Shown: one piece after another, positions 1 to 7,190 of the stretch
Numbering within the stretch: the stretch's first letter is position 1
Layout of the letters: each line of letters opens with the position of its first letter
The notes under the pieces: generated by a model
What the model saw: only the letters and a program-made list of their open reading frames with translations
What the model was told of the DNA's origin: nothing
The model's database searches: none
Position numbers and translations under genes: made by a program
Source: Sphingomonas hankookensis
Lineage (GTDB): Bacteria; Pseudomonadota; Alphaproteobacteria; Sphingomonadales; Sphingomonadaceae
Length of the DNA: 64,000 nt
NCBI RefSeq assembly: GCF_022664465.1
Contig: NZ_JAKREV010000003.1
Span: 310,001 to 374,000 of the forward strand
Direction: 5' to 3'

Positions 1-342
1 GACGATCCGGTCGATCGGCCGCGCCGATGCGATGGCATAGAAGGACGGGGCGGAGCGGTAGGAGATGCGGTCGGCATTTACCCAGATTCCGGCAACCTTT
101 TCCTTCTCGCGCACGACGATCGATTCGGGCGGCCCCTTCACCACCACCACGATCTCCGCCGGCCGGTCGCCCTGCGGCACGCGCCCGCCGGGATAGAGGA
201 TCGCACCGAACAGCAGCAGCTCGGCCCCGGTGAACGAATAGGCGATCTGCACGTCGCGGGTCGACACGTCGGGCACCAGCACCGGCGCCGCCGCCCCCAT
301 CGTCAACGGCGCCAGCACGGCGAGGAGCAGCGCGCGCCTCAT
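1..342 (-). CDS. TIGR02186 family protein (N-terminal part, runs off the window)
   Basis: The first 114 codons of a minus-strand gene whose 3' end lies outside the window. The product starts with a hydrophobic, Ala/Leu-rich signal peptide (MRRALLLAVLAP onward, cleavage probably after GAAA), followed by a beta-rich stretch containing FTGAELLLFGA and VVVVKGPP. This resembles the TIGR02186 family of exported or membrane-anchored proteins, which is regularly found beside TauE/SafE permeases. Its ATG overlaps the TGA of the upstream permease gene (ATGA), so the two are probably translated together. The family's biochemical role is not known. A link to sulfur-compound or anion transport is inferred only from the neighbour. 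Confidence 0.75.
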   Translation of the reverse strand, partial: MRRALLLAVLAPLTMGAAAPVLVPDVSTRDVQIAYSFTGAELLLFGAILYPGGRVPQGDRPAEIVVVVKGPPESIVVREKEKVAGIWVNADRISYRSAPSFYAIASARPIDRIV

Positions 343-1253
343 GCCGGCTGCACCGTATAGATGTCATCGGGCCGCCATCCGAGCCCCAGCGCCATGCGAA
401 ACGCCACCGCCAGCACGATGATCGCCAGCGCGAGGCGGAGATATTCGGGCTTGGCCTTCTGGGCGAAGCGCGCGCCGATCTGCGCCCCCGTGACCGATCC
501 GATCAGCAACAGCACCGCCAGCACGATATCGACCGCCTTGGTCGTCAGCGCATGGACCATCGTCGCCGCGGCGGTCACGAACAGGATCTGGAACAGCGAG
601 GTGCCGACCACCACCCGCGTCCCCATGCCGAGCAGATACAGCATGGCCGGCACGAGGATGAACCCGCCGCCGACCCCCAGCAACACCGTCAGGATACCTG
701 TCGCAAACCCGAGCAGCAGCGGCGCCAATGGCGAGATATACAGCCCCGACGCATAGAATCGCCACCGCAGGGGCAGCGCCGCGACCAGCGGATGGTGCCG
801 CCGCCGCGCTGCCCTGGGCGGGATCGCCCCGCGCAGCACCCTGACCGCGCCGATCGCTTCCTTCAGCATCAATCCGCCGATCGATCCCAGCATCACGACG
901 TACAGGATGGCGATGACGGTATCGATCTGCCCGCTCGACTGTAGCAGGCGAAAGATGCCCGCCCCGGCGACCGACCCCAGCACCCCGCCGGCGACCAGCA
1001 CCCATCCCATGCGGAAATCGACCCCGTCGCGCCGCAGATGCGCGAACACGCCCGACACGCTGGCACCGGTCACCTGGCTGGCGGCCGACGCGGCGGCGAC
1101 GGTCGGCGGAATGCCGTAAAAGATCAGCAGCGGCGTGGTCAGGAACCCGCCGCCCACCCCGAACATGCCCGACAGGAACCCGACGCCGCCCCCCAGCAGC
1201 ACGATGACCAGCGCATTGACCGACAGGTTGGCGATGGGAAGGTACAGGTCCAT
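339..1253 (-). CDS. TauE/SafE (DUF81) family membrane permease
   Basis: A 304-aa polytopic membrane protein made of two similar halves, each carrying the glycine motif GVGGGF (residues 32-37 and 193-198) that marks the TauE/SafE family of sulfite, sulfonate or organic anion exporters. A basic loop around residues 140-158 joins the halves and is probably cytoplasmic. The length is typical of the family. The substrate cannot be read from the sequence. The stop codon overlaps the start of the TIGR02186-type gene, a pairing seen in other proteobacteria, so the two likely act together. A long reading frame in another frame of the same DNA is a high-GC shadow. Confidence 0.9.
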   Translation of the reverse strand: MDLYLPIANLSVNALVIVLLGGGVGFLSGMFGVGGGFLTTPLLIFYGIPPTVAAASAASQVTGASVSGVFAHLRRDGVDFRMGWVLVAGGVLGSVAGAGIFRLLQSSGQIDTVIAILYVVMLGSIGGLMLKEAIGAVRVLRGAIPPRAARRRHHPLVAALPLRWRFYASGLYISPLAPLLLGFATGILTVLLGVGGGFILVPAMLYLLGMGTRVVVGTSLFQILFVTAAATMVHALTTKAVDIVLAVLLLIGSVTGAQIGARFAQKAKPEYLRLALAIIVLAVAFRMALGLGWRPDDIYTVQPA

Positions 1254-1299
1254 GGGGTTCCCGGTTACCGCGTTCGGCCCGGCCGTGCCAGCCGTGCCC

Positions 1300-2319
1300 T
1301 CAAAAGTCGCTGCCGATGGTCAGCGCCGGTCCCGATCCCGGCGCGGCATCGCCCGCGACCCGCTGGCGCCAGTCGACCGACAGGCGCAGCGCGCTGCGGC
1401 CCACCGGGATCGCCGCGACCAGCGACGGGCCGATATCCATCCGCATCGCCCCGCGCTGTGCCCCGCCCCAGCTGCCGACGCCCAGCTTCACCGCGCTGCC
1501 ACCGATCGTCGTCATCGGATGCAGCACCCGTGCCGCCCCATCGGCATAGGGTTCGATCCCGTCGCGCGCCACCGCACCCGCCTGCCCATAGGCTTCGATG
1601 CCCAGACTGCCCGGCAGTACCCGGTCGATCCCGGCGATCAGGCCGAGCCCGGTGCCGTCGCGCCCGCGGTCGAGCGCCATGCGGCGTTCCACGACCACCG
1701 CGACCGGCGCCGCGACCGGCCGCCATTCGACGCCCACCGCCGCCTCGCGCCCCTGCCCGGCCAGCGGCGTGGCGACCCGGGCCGCCACCGCCGCCCGCCC
1801 GCTGTCGTTGACCGGCACCCGCAGCCGCACCCCGGCCTGCCCGCCGCCCAGCTGCACCGGCCCCCCGGTCGCGCTACCGGGTCGCGCCAGCGCCCACAGG
1901 CTGACGGTCAACCGGGACGTGATCGGCCGGGGCAGCGCCGGTGGTGGCACGACCGGGCGCGACAACGTCTCCGCGGACGAGAAACCGGCCAGCGCGAGCA
2001 AGGCCAATTGTACCCGTGATTCCGCGACCGGCAGTGCCGGCGCAGAGGTTTGCGCAAGGACCGCTCGGGCCGGCGTCCTCGACATCGAAGAGGCTACGCT
2101 AAGGGCTGCACGCGGCACGGCCACCGCGACCACCCGCTGCGGCGCCGGTAACTGCGCGCGCGACGCGACGATCGGTACCGGTTGCGCGCCCGGCAGGACC
2201 ACCTCCACCCAATCACCCTGCGGCACGCCGTCGGGCCACAGCAACGCGACCCGCATGCCGATCCAGCTGACGGTGACGAGCGCCAGGAACCGTAGCGGGC
2301 GTCCACGGGCCGGCGTCAT
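1300..2319 (-). CDS. Predicted envelope protein with an NfrA_C-like beta-rich C-terminus
   Basis: A 339-aa protein with one N-terminal hydrophobic segment (about residues 8-28, positively charged before it), then an Ala/Pro/Val-rich linker of about 110 residues. A glycine-rich C-terminal region follows (about 130-339) with alternating hydrophobic residues. It contains GSWGGAQ and PGSGPALTIGSDF and ends in Phe, as outer-membrane beta-barrels do. The C-terminal part resembles the C-terminal region of NfrA, the outer-membrane partner of the glycosyltransferase NfrB, but the large TPR part of NfrA is missing. The ATG overlaps the TGA of the upstream glycosyltransferase, so the two are probably coupled. 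The NfrA relation is a judgement from motif memory, not an alignment. Confidence 0.65.
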   Translation of the reverse strand: MTPARGRPLRFLALVTVSWIGMRVALLWPDGVPQGDWVEVVLPGAQPVPIVASRAQLPAPQRVVAVAVPRAALSVASSMSRTPARAVLAQTSAPALPVAESRVQLALLALAGFSSAETLSRPVVPPPALPRPITSRLTVSLWALARPGSATGGPVQLGGGQAGVRLRVPVNDSGRAAVAARVATPLAGQGREAAVGVEWRPVAAPVAVVVERRMALDRGRDGTGLGLIAGIDRVLPGSLGIEAYGQAGAVARDGIEPYADGAARVLHPMTTIGGSAVKLGVGSWGGAQRGAMRMDIGPSLVAAIPVGRSALRLSVDWRQRVAGDAAPGSGPALTIGSDF

Positions 2320-3707
2320 GCGCCGTGCAGTTCGGCGAGGTTGGGGAAATGATGCGCGGTCTTGTCCCAGCGTACCGGTCGTCCACGCAGCGTCGCGGCA
2401 TAGCGTATCACCGCGCGGCGTGCCGCCAGCAGGGCCACCAGATTGCCCACCAATATCCGCGGGATCGATCGCCACGCCTCGTCCCGGCCATAAGCTTGGC
2501 GCACCAGCGTCCAGCGCATCGCGACCCGCCACACCAGCAGGCACAGGTTTGCCGCCAGCACCAGTTGCAGCGCCGGATCGATCGCCGCCGCAGCGCTGCC
2601 GCTCCACAGATGCGCCAGCAGCGCGAGGCCCCATGCGACCAGCGCGACATAGGCGACCGCCAGCACCGGTATCGCCAGAATCGCGCGCCGGTCGCGCATC
2701 CGCATCCAATGGTCGCGCCACCCTGCGCCCGCCTGCCAGCCGATCCGGTCCCATCCGGCCAGCGCGATGCCGGTCATCCACCGCGCCTTTTGCCGGACCG
2801 CGGTATCGAGCGTCGCGGGGAAATAGGCGCGCACCGCGACCGGCGATCCGCCTGGTGTCTCCAGCGCACGGACGAACAACCCGCGCCCGCCCAGCGCCCG
2901 CACCGTCAGCCCCAGTTCGTAATCCTCGGTCAGGCTGATTTCGTCGAACGGCAGGCCGCCACGACGCTCGGCGATCCGCGCCAGCATCGCGGCGGAGATC
3001 GCACAGCCCACCCCCGCCAACGGCAGTTCGGCGCCCAGCGCGCCGCGCACCGGCAGCTGCCGGCCATGCGCCTCGGCGAATTCGTCGATATAATGGCCCG
3101 ATACCCAGCGCGAACCGGGGTCGGCCAGCGGCAACACGGGCAGCTGCACCGTATCGGCATGCGCCAGCATATGGTCGTACACGCGCAGCTCGCCGGGATG
3201 CACGACATCCTCGGCATCGTGCAGCACCATCGCGGTGAACGGGCGTTCTTCGCGCGCACCGTCCGAGAGCACTGCGCGCCACAGGGTATTGAGGCAGTCG
3301 GCCTTGGTCGTCGGGCCGGGATGCGGCGTCAGGGCTAGCCGGACGCGATTGTCCGCGATCGCCACGCCGACGATCGCGGCGATCGTCGCACGGTCGTTGG
3401 GATAGGCGCCGACATAGAGCCGCCAGTCGGGATGGTCGAACCGCGCCAGCGTCGTCCGCAGCATCGCGCCGATCACCGACGATTCGTCCCACGCCGGGAT
3501 CAACACCGCCAATCGCCCGGTGCAGCCCTCGACCGGAAAATCGGCGAGCGTCGGTGTGGTTCTTTGCCGCCATCGCCGCCGGATCGCGCGGATCAGATAG
3601 GCGATGTCGATCGCCAGATCGTCGATCCCGCCGATCAGGAACCCGACGGCGGCGAACAGCATCGTTTCGCGCGCAATGCCGTCGATCCACGGGATGGACG
3701 CAGCCAT
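2316..3707 (-). CDS. Membrane glycosyltransferase family 2 protein, NfrB-like
   Basis: A 463-aa inner-membrane glycosyltransferase. Membrane segments lie near residues 15-40 and in the last third. The GT-A core between them shows the family-2 landmarks: the nucleotide-sugar pocket LIPAWDES (about 68-75), TKADCLN, the metal-binding DAED, the acceptor/catalytic TEDYEL, and the Q-x-x-RW type motif in RQKARWMTG. Polymerising synthases such as NfrB and BcsA share this order. E. coli NfrB carries a C-terminal c-di-GMP-binding MshEN domain. This protein ends shortly after the membrane segments and lacks it. Coupling to the NfrA_C-like gene suggests synthesis and export of a surface glycan. That role is inference. 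Confidence 0.85.
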   Translation of the reverse strand: MAASIPWIDGIARETMLFAAVGFLIGGIDDLAIDIAYLIRAIRRRWRQRTTPTLADFPVEGCTGRLAVLIPAWDESSVIGAMLRTTLARFDHPDWRLYVGAYPNDRATIAAIVGVAIADNRVRLALTPHPGPTTKADCLNTLWRAVLSDGAREERPFTAMVLHDAEDVVHPGELRVYDHMLAHADTVQLPVLPLADPGSRWVSGHYIDEFAEAHGRQLPVRGALGAELPLAGVGCAISAAMLARIAERRGGLPFDEISLTEDYELGLTVRALGGRGLFVRALETPGGSPVAVRAYFPATLDTAVRQKARWMTGIALAGWDRIGWQAGAGWRDHWMRMRDRRAILAIPVLAVAYVALVAWGLALLAHLWSGSAAAAIDPALQLVLAANLCLLVWRVAMRWTLVRQAYGRDEAWRSIPRILVGNLVALLAARRAVIRYAATLRGRPVRWDKTAHHFPNLAELHGA

Positions 3708-3730
3708 GCCCCAGCCCCCGATGATGGTCC

Positions 3731-3754
3731 CCGCCGCGATTTAATCCGCGGCGG
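3731..3754. other. Stem-loop upstream of the glycosyltransferase gene
   Basis: A perfect 8-bp inverted repeat, CCGCCGCG and CGCGGCGG, separated by the 8-nt AT-rich loop ATTTAATC. It lies 24 nt before the glycosyltransferase start, so it would fall in that mRNA's 5' leader or promoter. It could be a translational control hairpin, an operator, or a terminator for transcription from upstream. The rest of the 3708-3934 gap shows no gene. Confidence 0.35.
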
Positions 3755-3934
3755 TATACGCGGACAAGGGTCTTCGCTCCGCATGCGGCGAATCGTGGCG
3801 AATTATTTCTGGATTGTGATTGAACCGGTCGCGATTCGGGACGTTGGCGAAAACGGTCCTAAATCCCCTTTCGGGACTGGTGCCCCGCGCACCGGCCGCG
3901 CCGAACGTATCGACGGCGCGGCCGAACCGGGGGC

Positions 3935-4390
3935 TTACCAATAGAAGTTGCGGATCACGTCGATCACCCGGCCGCGGCGCTGATCGATCAGCAACGCGTC
4001 GTTATAATGCCGCACCCAGCGTTGATAGCCGCCGCGCGCTGGGGGCAGGCGATAGCGGCCCGGATTGGCGATCCAGTAACGTTGCGCATAATAGGGGCGG
4101 CCGATCGCCAGACCGGGCCGGAACGCCTGATAGCGGAACGGCGCGTTCCAGTTGCCGCGGGCATAGAGGTTGCGGTGCCCCTGACGATAGGCGCGCCAGT
4201 CGTTGCGTCCCCATGCCCGGTCGCGCAAATTCTCGCGATAATTGCGCTGCGCGCGGTTCAGGTCGCGGCGTTCCTCGCGAATATCCTGCCGGTCGCGACG
4301 CAGTTCGCGTGCCGACTGGGCCATCGCCGGGGCGGCAACGGCGGGAAGGGCGATCGTTGCCGCCAGTGCGGCCAGTAAGATCTTTCGCAT
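3935..4390 (-). CDS. RcnB-like periplasmic protein
   Basis: A 151-aa protein with a clear signal peptide (MRKILLAALAA onward, AxA cleavage around MAQS), an Arg-rich helical segment with repeated RRD/ERR pairs (about residues 28-55), and a C-terminal domain rich in Tyr, Arg and Trp. The final domain (WVRHYNDALLIDQRRGRVIDVI) is characteristic of the RcnB family, periplasmic proteins first linked to nickel/cobalt homeostasis and very common in sphingomonads. Metal binding is not demonstrable here. An AGGAG ribosome site precedes the ATG by about 8 nt. The gene stands alone. Confidence 0.8.
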   Translation of the reverse strand: MRKILLAALAATIALPAVAAPAMAQSARELRRDRQDIREERRDLNRAQRNYRENLRDRAWGRNDWRAYRQGHRNLYARGNWNAPFRYQAFRPGLAIGRPYYAQRYWIANPGRYRLPPARGGYQRWVRHYNDALLIDQRRGRVIDVIRNFYW

Positions 4391-4493
4391 ACGGATTGCT
4401 CCTGTCCTCGTGATGAGAACGGAAATGCCCGAGCCGCGCTGAACGCTCCGCGAATGCGATCGTCAGGATTCTGAAAGGCTTGGCCTGACCCCC

Positions 4494-4560
4494 TCGTCAT
4501 GCCAGCGGCGGCGGGAATCCGTAAACACCGACGCTGCGGATCGGGTCACATCCCCAGCGT
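4494..4560. repeat. Degenerate fragment of a dispersed palindromic repeat (family G)
   Basis: The segment resembles the half-element seen better at 45041, 53757 and 17757: a GTCAT start, a GGCGGGAATCC core and a following TAAACACCGACGCTG stretch. It is one-sided and diverged. Nothing else is visible in the 4391-4613 gap. Confidence 0.4.
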
Positions 4561-4613
4561 CGATGGAATTCTGCCTACGCGGAAATGCCCCGCCGGCCGG
4601 ACCGCCCCAATCC

Positions 4614-5087
4614 CTACTGGTTCGGCCCCGGTCCACCGGTGCCGGGCGCGCCGACCGTGCCGATATTGCCGAACAGATCGCGGAAGAAGTTCGATTCGCG
4701 GCCCAGCGTCGGCGTCTTCTTGTCCCACGGGCTGATGCCGACGACCTGATCGACGCCGGTGCGGTCGATCGCGGTCACGTTGCCGGCCTGGTCGAAGCTG
4801 ATCTTCAGCGTCGTCTGATCGGCGGCACGCGGGCGATTGAACGCCAGGTTGCGGCTGTCGCGCGACAGATAGAACCATTCGCGGTCGGAAAACTGGCCGA
4901 CGAAGGTGGGCGTACCCAGCGTCTGCAGCACCGACTGGCGGGTATCGACGCCCGGCTGGACCGCGTTGACCAGATCGGGATCGATGACATAGCCCTGGTG
5001 GCTGCGCAGCTTCGTGCAGCCTCCCAGGCCCGCCGCGGCACAGGCGATCATCAGCGCCACTGCGCCACGGGTGGGGAAGCGAACCAT
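4614..5087 (-). CDS. bamE: Outer membrane protein assembly factor BamE
   Basis: A 157-aa lipoprotein. The signal peptide ends in a lipobox LGGC with the lipidated Cys at residue 24. The BamE/SmpA domain follows: residues DPDLVNAVQPGVDTRQSV and LGTPTF are the family's signature helix-strand, then the ISFD strand. BamE is a periplasm-facing accessory subunit of the beta-barrel assembly machine. I chose the ATG at 5087 over one 15 codons upstream because it has a GGAG site 6-7 nt before it and begins a proper signal peptide. The C-terminal tail is Gly/Pro-rich. It diverges from the cytochrome bc1 chaperone gene, sharing a 137-bp control region. Confidence 0.92.
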   Translation of the reverse strand: MVRFPTRGAVALMIACAAAGLGGCTKLRSHQGYVIDPDLVNAVQPGVDTRQSVLQTLGTPTFVGQFSDREWFYLSRDSRNLAFNRPRAADQTTLKISFDQAGNVTAIDRTGVDQVVGISPWDKKTPTLGRESNFFRDLFGNIGTVGAPGTGGPGPNQ

Positions 5088-5224
5088 AAAATCTCCGTCC
5101 AGCGAACGCGCGACCGGGTCGCCCGATTGCATCGCGCGGCCACGCGTTCAATATGACGGACCCGCGTTATCCACAAGCGCGCCCTTTGTCGTTCCTTTGG
5201 CCTTCGTCGTTCCCTTGGAGAGTC

Positions 5225-5734
5225 ATGCGTCTACCCCGCCTGTTCCGTCGCGAACCGCCGCCGCGCGTTGCCGCCACCCTGTACGACGCGGTCGTCGCGC
5301 ACGGGCGGATGCCGCACTGGTATCTGGCGGGCGCCGTGCCCGATACGCTCGACGGGCGGTTCGACATGATTGCCGCCGTCTTGGCGATGGTGATGCTGCG
5401 GCTGGAAGGCGAGGGGGCGGGGGCCGCGCCGGCCGCATCGCTCGCCGAATGTTTCGTCGACGACATGGACGGGCAGCTGCGTCAGATCGGCTTTGGCGAC
5501 ATGGTCGTCGGCAAGCATATCGGGCGGATGATGGCGGCGCTGGGCGGGCGGCTGGGCGCGTATCGCGACGGGCTGGCCGACGGGACGTTCGAACCCGCGC
5601 TGGTCCGCAACCTCTATCGCGGGACCGCGCCCGATCCTGCTGCACTCGCCCATGTCGCTGCCGAACTGCGCGGCTTGCGCGCCGCGCTCGACGGCGTGAC
5701 CGTCGACGATCTTCTTGCCGGAAAGCTGCCATGA
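5225..5734 (+). CDS. Ubiquinol-cytochrome c chaperone (CBP3) family protein
   Basis: A 169-aa protein with the Ubiq_cyt_C_chap signature: LYDAVVAHGRMPHWY near residues 19-33, FDMIAAVLAMVMLRLE, then FVDDMDGQLRQIGFGDMVVGKHI. Mitochondrial CBP3 helps cytochrome b synthesis and assembly of the bc1 complex, and the alphaproteobacterial form is assumed to do the same. The ATG at 5225 has a GGAG site. An in-frame ATG at 5153 would add an unconserved leader. The stop overlaps the start of the YceD-like gene (ATGA). Confidence 0.9.
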   Translation: MRLPRLFRREPPPRVAATLYDAVVAHGRMPHWYLAGAVPDTLDGRFDMIAAVLAMVMLRLEGEGAGAAPAASLAECFVDDMDGQLRQIGFGDMVVGKHIGRMMAALGGRLGAYRDGLADGTFEPALVRNLYRGTAPDPAALAHVAAELRGLRAALDGVTVDDLLAGKLP

Positions 5735-6249
5735 TCTCCGAATTCCACCGCCCCCTCCGCATCGACCAGATCGGGGAGGGGGAGCTTCGCCAGCGCATCG
5801 AAGCCGATGCCGACGAACGCCGCCGGTTGATGGGGCGCTTCGGCCTGCTCGAACTGGGTGCGCTGACCGCCGATTATACGCTGCGCCGCGATGCCACCGG
5901 GATCATCGCGACCGGGCAGCTGCGGGCCGAGGTCGCGCAACCCTGCGTCGCCAGCGGCGAACCGGTGCCCGAGGTGGTCGACGAAGCCTTTACCCTGCGC
6001 TTCCTGCCCGAAGGCAGCGTGGAGAATAGCGAACTGGAGCTCGACGACGACGCGATGGACACGATGTTCTACGCCGGCGCGTCGATCGACCTCGGCGAAG
6101 CGGCGGCGGAAACGCTGGCCCTCGCGCTCGACCCCTATCCGCGCAGTCCCCATGCGGAAGAAGCGCTGCGCGCCGCCGGCGTGCTGAAGGAGGAAGAGGC
6201 GGGCCCGCTGTCGGCGCTGGGTGGGTTGGCGGACCTGCTGAAGAAATAG
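5731..6249 (+). CDS. YceD/DUF177 family protein
   Basis: A 172-aa acidic protein with the DUF177 pattern: an N-terminal strand-rich part, then QPCVASGEPVPEVVDEAFTLRF around residue 70, where the family's first conserved Cys sits, an acidic patch, and the DLGEAAAETLALALDPYPRSP motif. In E. coli YceD is linked to 23S rRNA accumulation and precedes rpmF-plsX-fabH. In alphaproteobacteria it often follows the CBP3-like gene, as here. plsX does not follow. The stop lies directly against a family A repeat. Confidence 0.88.
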   Translation: MISEFHRPLRIDQIGEGELRQRIEADADERRRLMGRFGLLELGALTADYTLRRDATGIIATGQLRAEVAQPCVASGEPVPEVVDEAFTLRFLPEGSVENSELELDDDAMDTMFYAGASIDLGEAAAETLALALDPYPRSPHAEEALRAAGVLKEEEAGPLSALGGLADLLKK

Positions 6250-6489
6250 GGTTCACGCGAAGGCGCGAAGGTCGCGAAGATAGTGGTTCGCGCAGAGCCG
6301 CGGAGGCGCAGAGAGGGTGCATTCGAGGCGCGACTTTCGCTGCGTCAGCAGCCTTCATGCGGAGGCAACAGCGAACGCAACGTCTCCCGAACGCACGCCA
6401 TTCGCCAGGTTCACAACCCCTCCGCGTCTCCGCGCCTCCGCGCGAACCCCTAATCTTCCTTCTTCGCGCCCTTCGCGCCTTCGCGTGAA
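6250..6489. repeat. REPIN/MITE-like palindromic element, copy A1
   Basis: A roughly 240-bp element with long imperfect inverted arms. The left arm starts GTTCACGCGAAGGCGCGAAG and includes TTCGCGCAGAG. The right arm ends TTCGCGCCTTCGCGTGAACC. The central part contains GTCTCCCGAACGCA, shared with copies A3 (inverted) and A4. The left end abuts the YceD-like stop codon, and the right arm is read as the last 12 codons of the TetR gene. Confidence 0.75.
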
Positions 6490-7076
6490 CCAAATATCCC
6501 CCGCGCCAGCAGCGTCGCGACGGTATCGGCCACCTCCTCCGGCGCACGGTCCTCGTCCCACACGCCATAGCGCAGGCCCAAAAACACGTTCATCCCCATG
6601 ATCGCCCAGGCATGGACCTCCGCCTGCATATCGTCCGGCCCGGTGCTGATGCGTGCGGCGATGCGATCGGCGGTCGTCGAATAGTGCCGCCGGAAACTCG
6701 CCGGGTCGACGAACTCCGCCTCGTCGATAATCCGGTAGATTTCCTTGTGGGTCCGCACGAATCGGATGAATTCCAGCAACCCCGCCCGTTCCGCCGCGAT
6801 CCGCCCTTCCGCGCTGCGAATCGCCGGGGCGACATGATCGCGCACCTGCGCCGACATGTCGGCGACCAGCGCGCGGAACACCGCGTCCTTCGAATCGAAA
6901 TAGGTGTAGAAACTGCCCAGCGCCACGCCGGCGCGCCGCGTGATCCCGCTGATCGACCCGTCGTGAAACCCCTTCTCACCGAACTCGGCCGCGGCGGCGT
7001 CGAGGATCGCGCGCTGCGTACGGCGGCCGCGCTCGGTCCGCGGCGCCTTGTCGAGCCCGGCTCCATCGGTGCCCAT
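6450..7076 (-). CDS. TetR/AcrR family transcriptional regulator
   Basis: A 208-aa protein. The N-terminal helix-turn-helix covers about residues 17-63, with ILDAAAAEFGEKGFHDGSISGITRRAGVALGSFYTYF, a textbook TetR fold ending in the Tyr-Phe signature. The C-terminal ligand-binding domain is all-helical. The ATG at 7076 has a GGGAGG site. A longer frame through the receptor gene is an antisense artefact. It diverges from the TonB receptor and probably controls the receptor and/or the MFS gene, as is usual for such triplets. The last 12 residues (SREGAKGAKKED) are encoded by the arm of a dispersed repeat and are unlikely to belong to the original domain. Confidence 0.9.
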   Translation of the reverse strand: MGTDGAGLDKAPRTERGRRTQRAILDAAAAEFGEKGFHDGSISGITRRAGVALGSFYTYFDSKDAVFRALVADMSAQVRDHVAPAIRSAEGRIAAERAGLLEFIRFVRTHKEIYRIIDEAEFVDPASFRRHYSTTADRIAARISTGPDDMQAEVHAWAIMGMNVFLGLRYGVWDEDRAPEEVADTVATLLARGIFGSREGAKGAKKED

Positions 7077-7103
7077 CAAATTCCCTCCCACCTCCCGGGA
7101 AAA

Positions 7104-7121
7104 GTTGAAACCCGGTTCAGC
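7104..7121. promoter_or_regulatory. Candidate TetR operator between regulator and receptor
   Basis: TGAA and TTCA form an inverted repeat with a 6-nt spacer in the 114-bp divergent region between the TetR gene and the TonB receptor gene, where an autoregulated TetR operator would be expected. Short and unproven. Confidence 0.3.
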
Positions 7122-7190
7122 TTTCAGTATAGCGAAGCGCAACGGCGTACAACCCGGCCAACGGGTGGCGTCCATGAAGGGGAGAGGTCG

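Noticed and set aside
1300..3690. A 796-codon frame spanning the glycosyltransferase gene and the beta-rich protein
   Set aside because: The upstream part is out of frame with the glycosyltransferase and lacks motifs. Only the part from 2319 is accepted as a gene.
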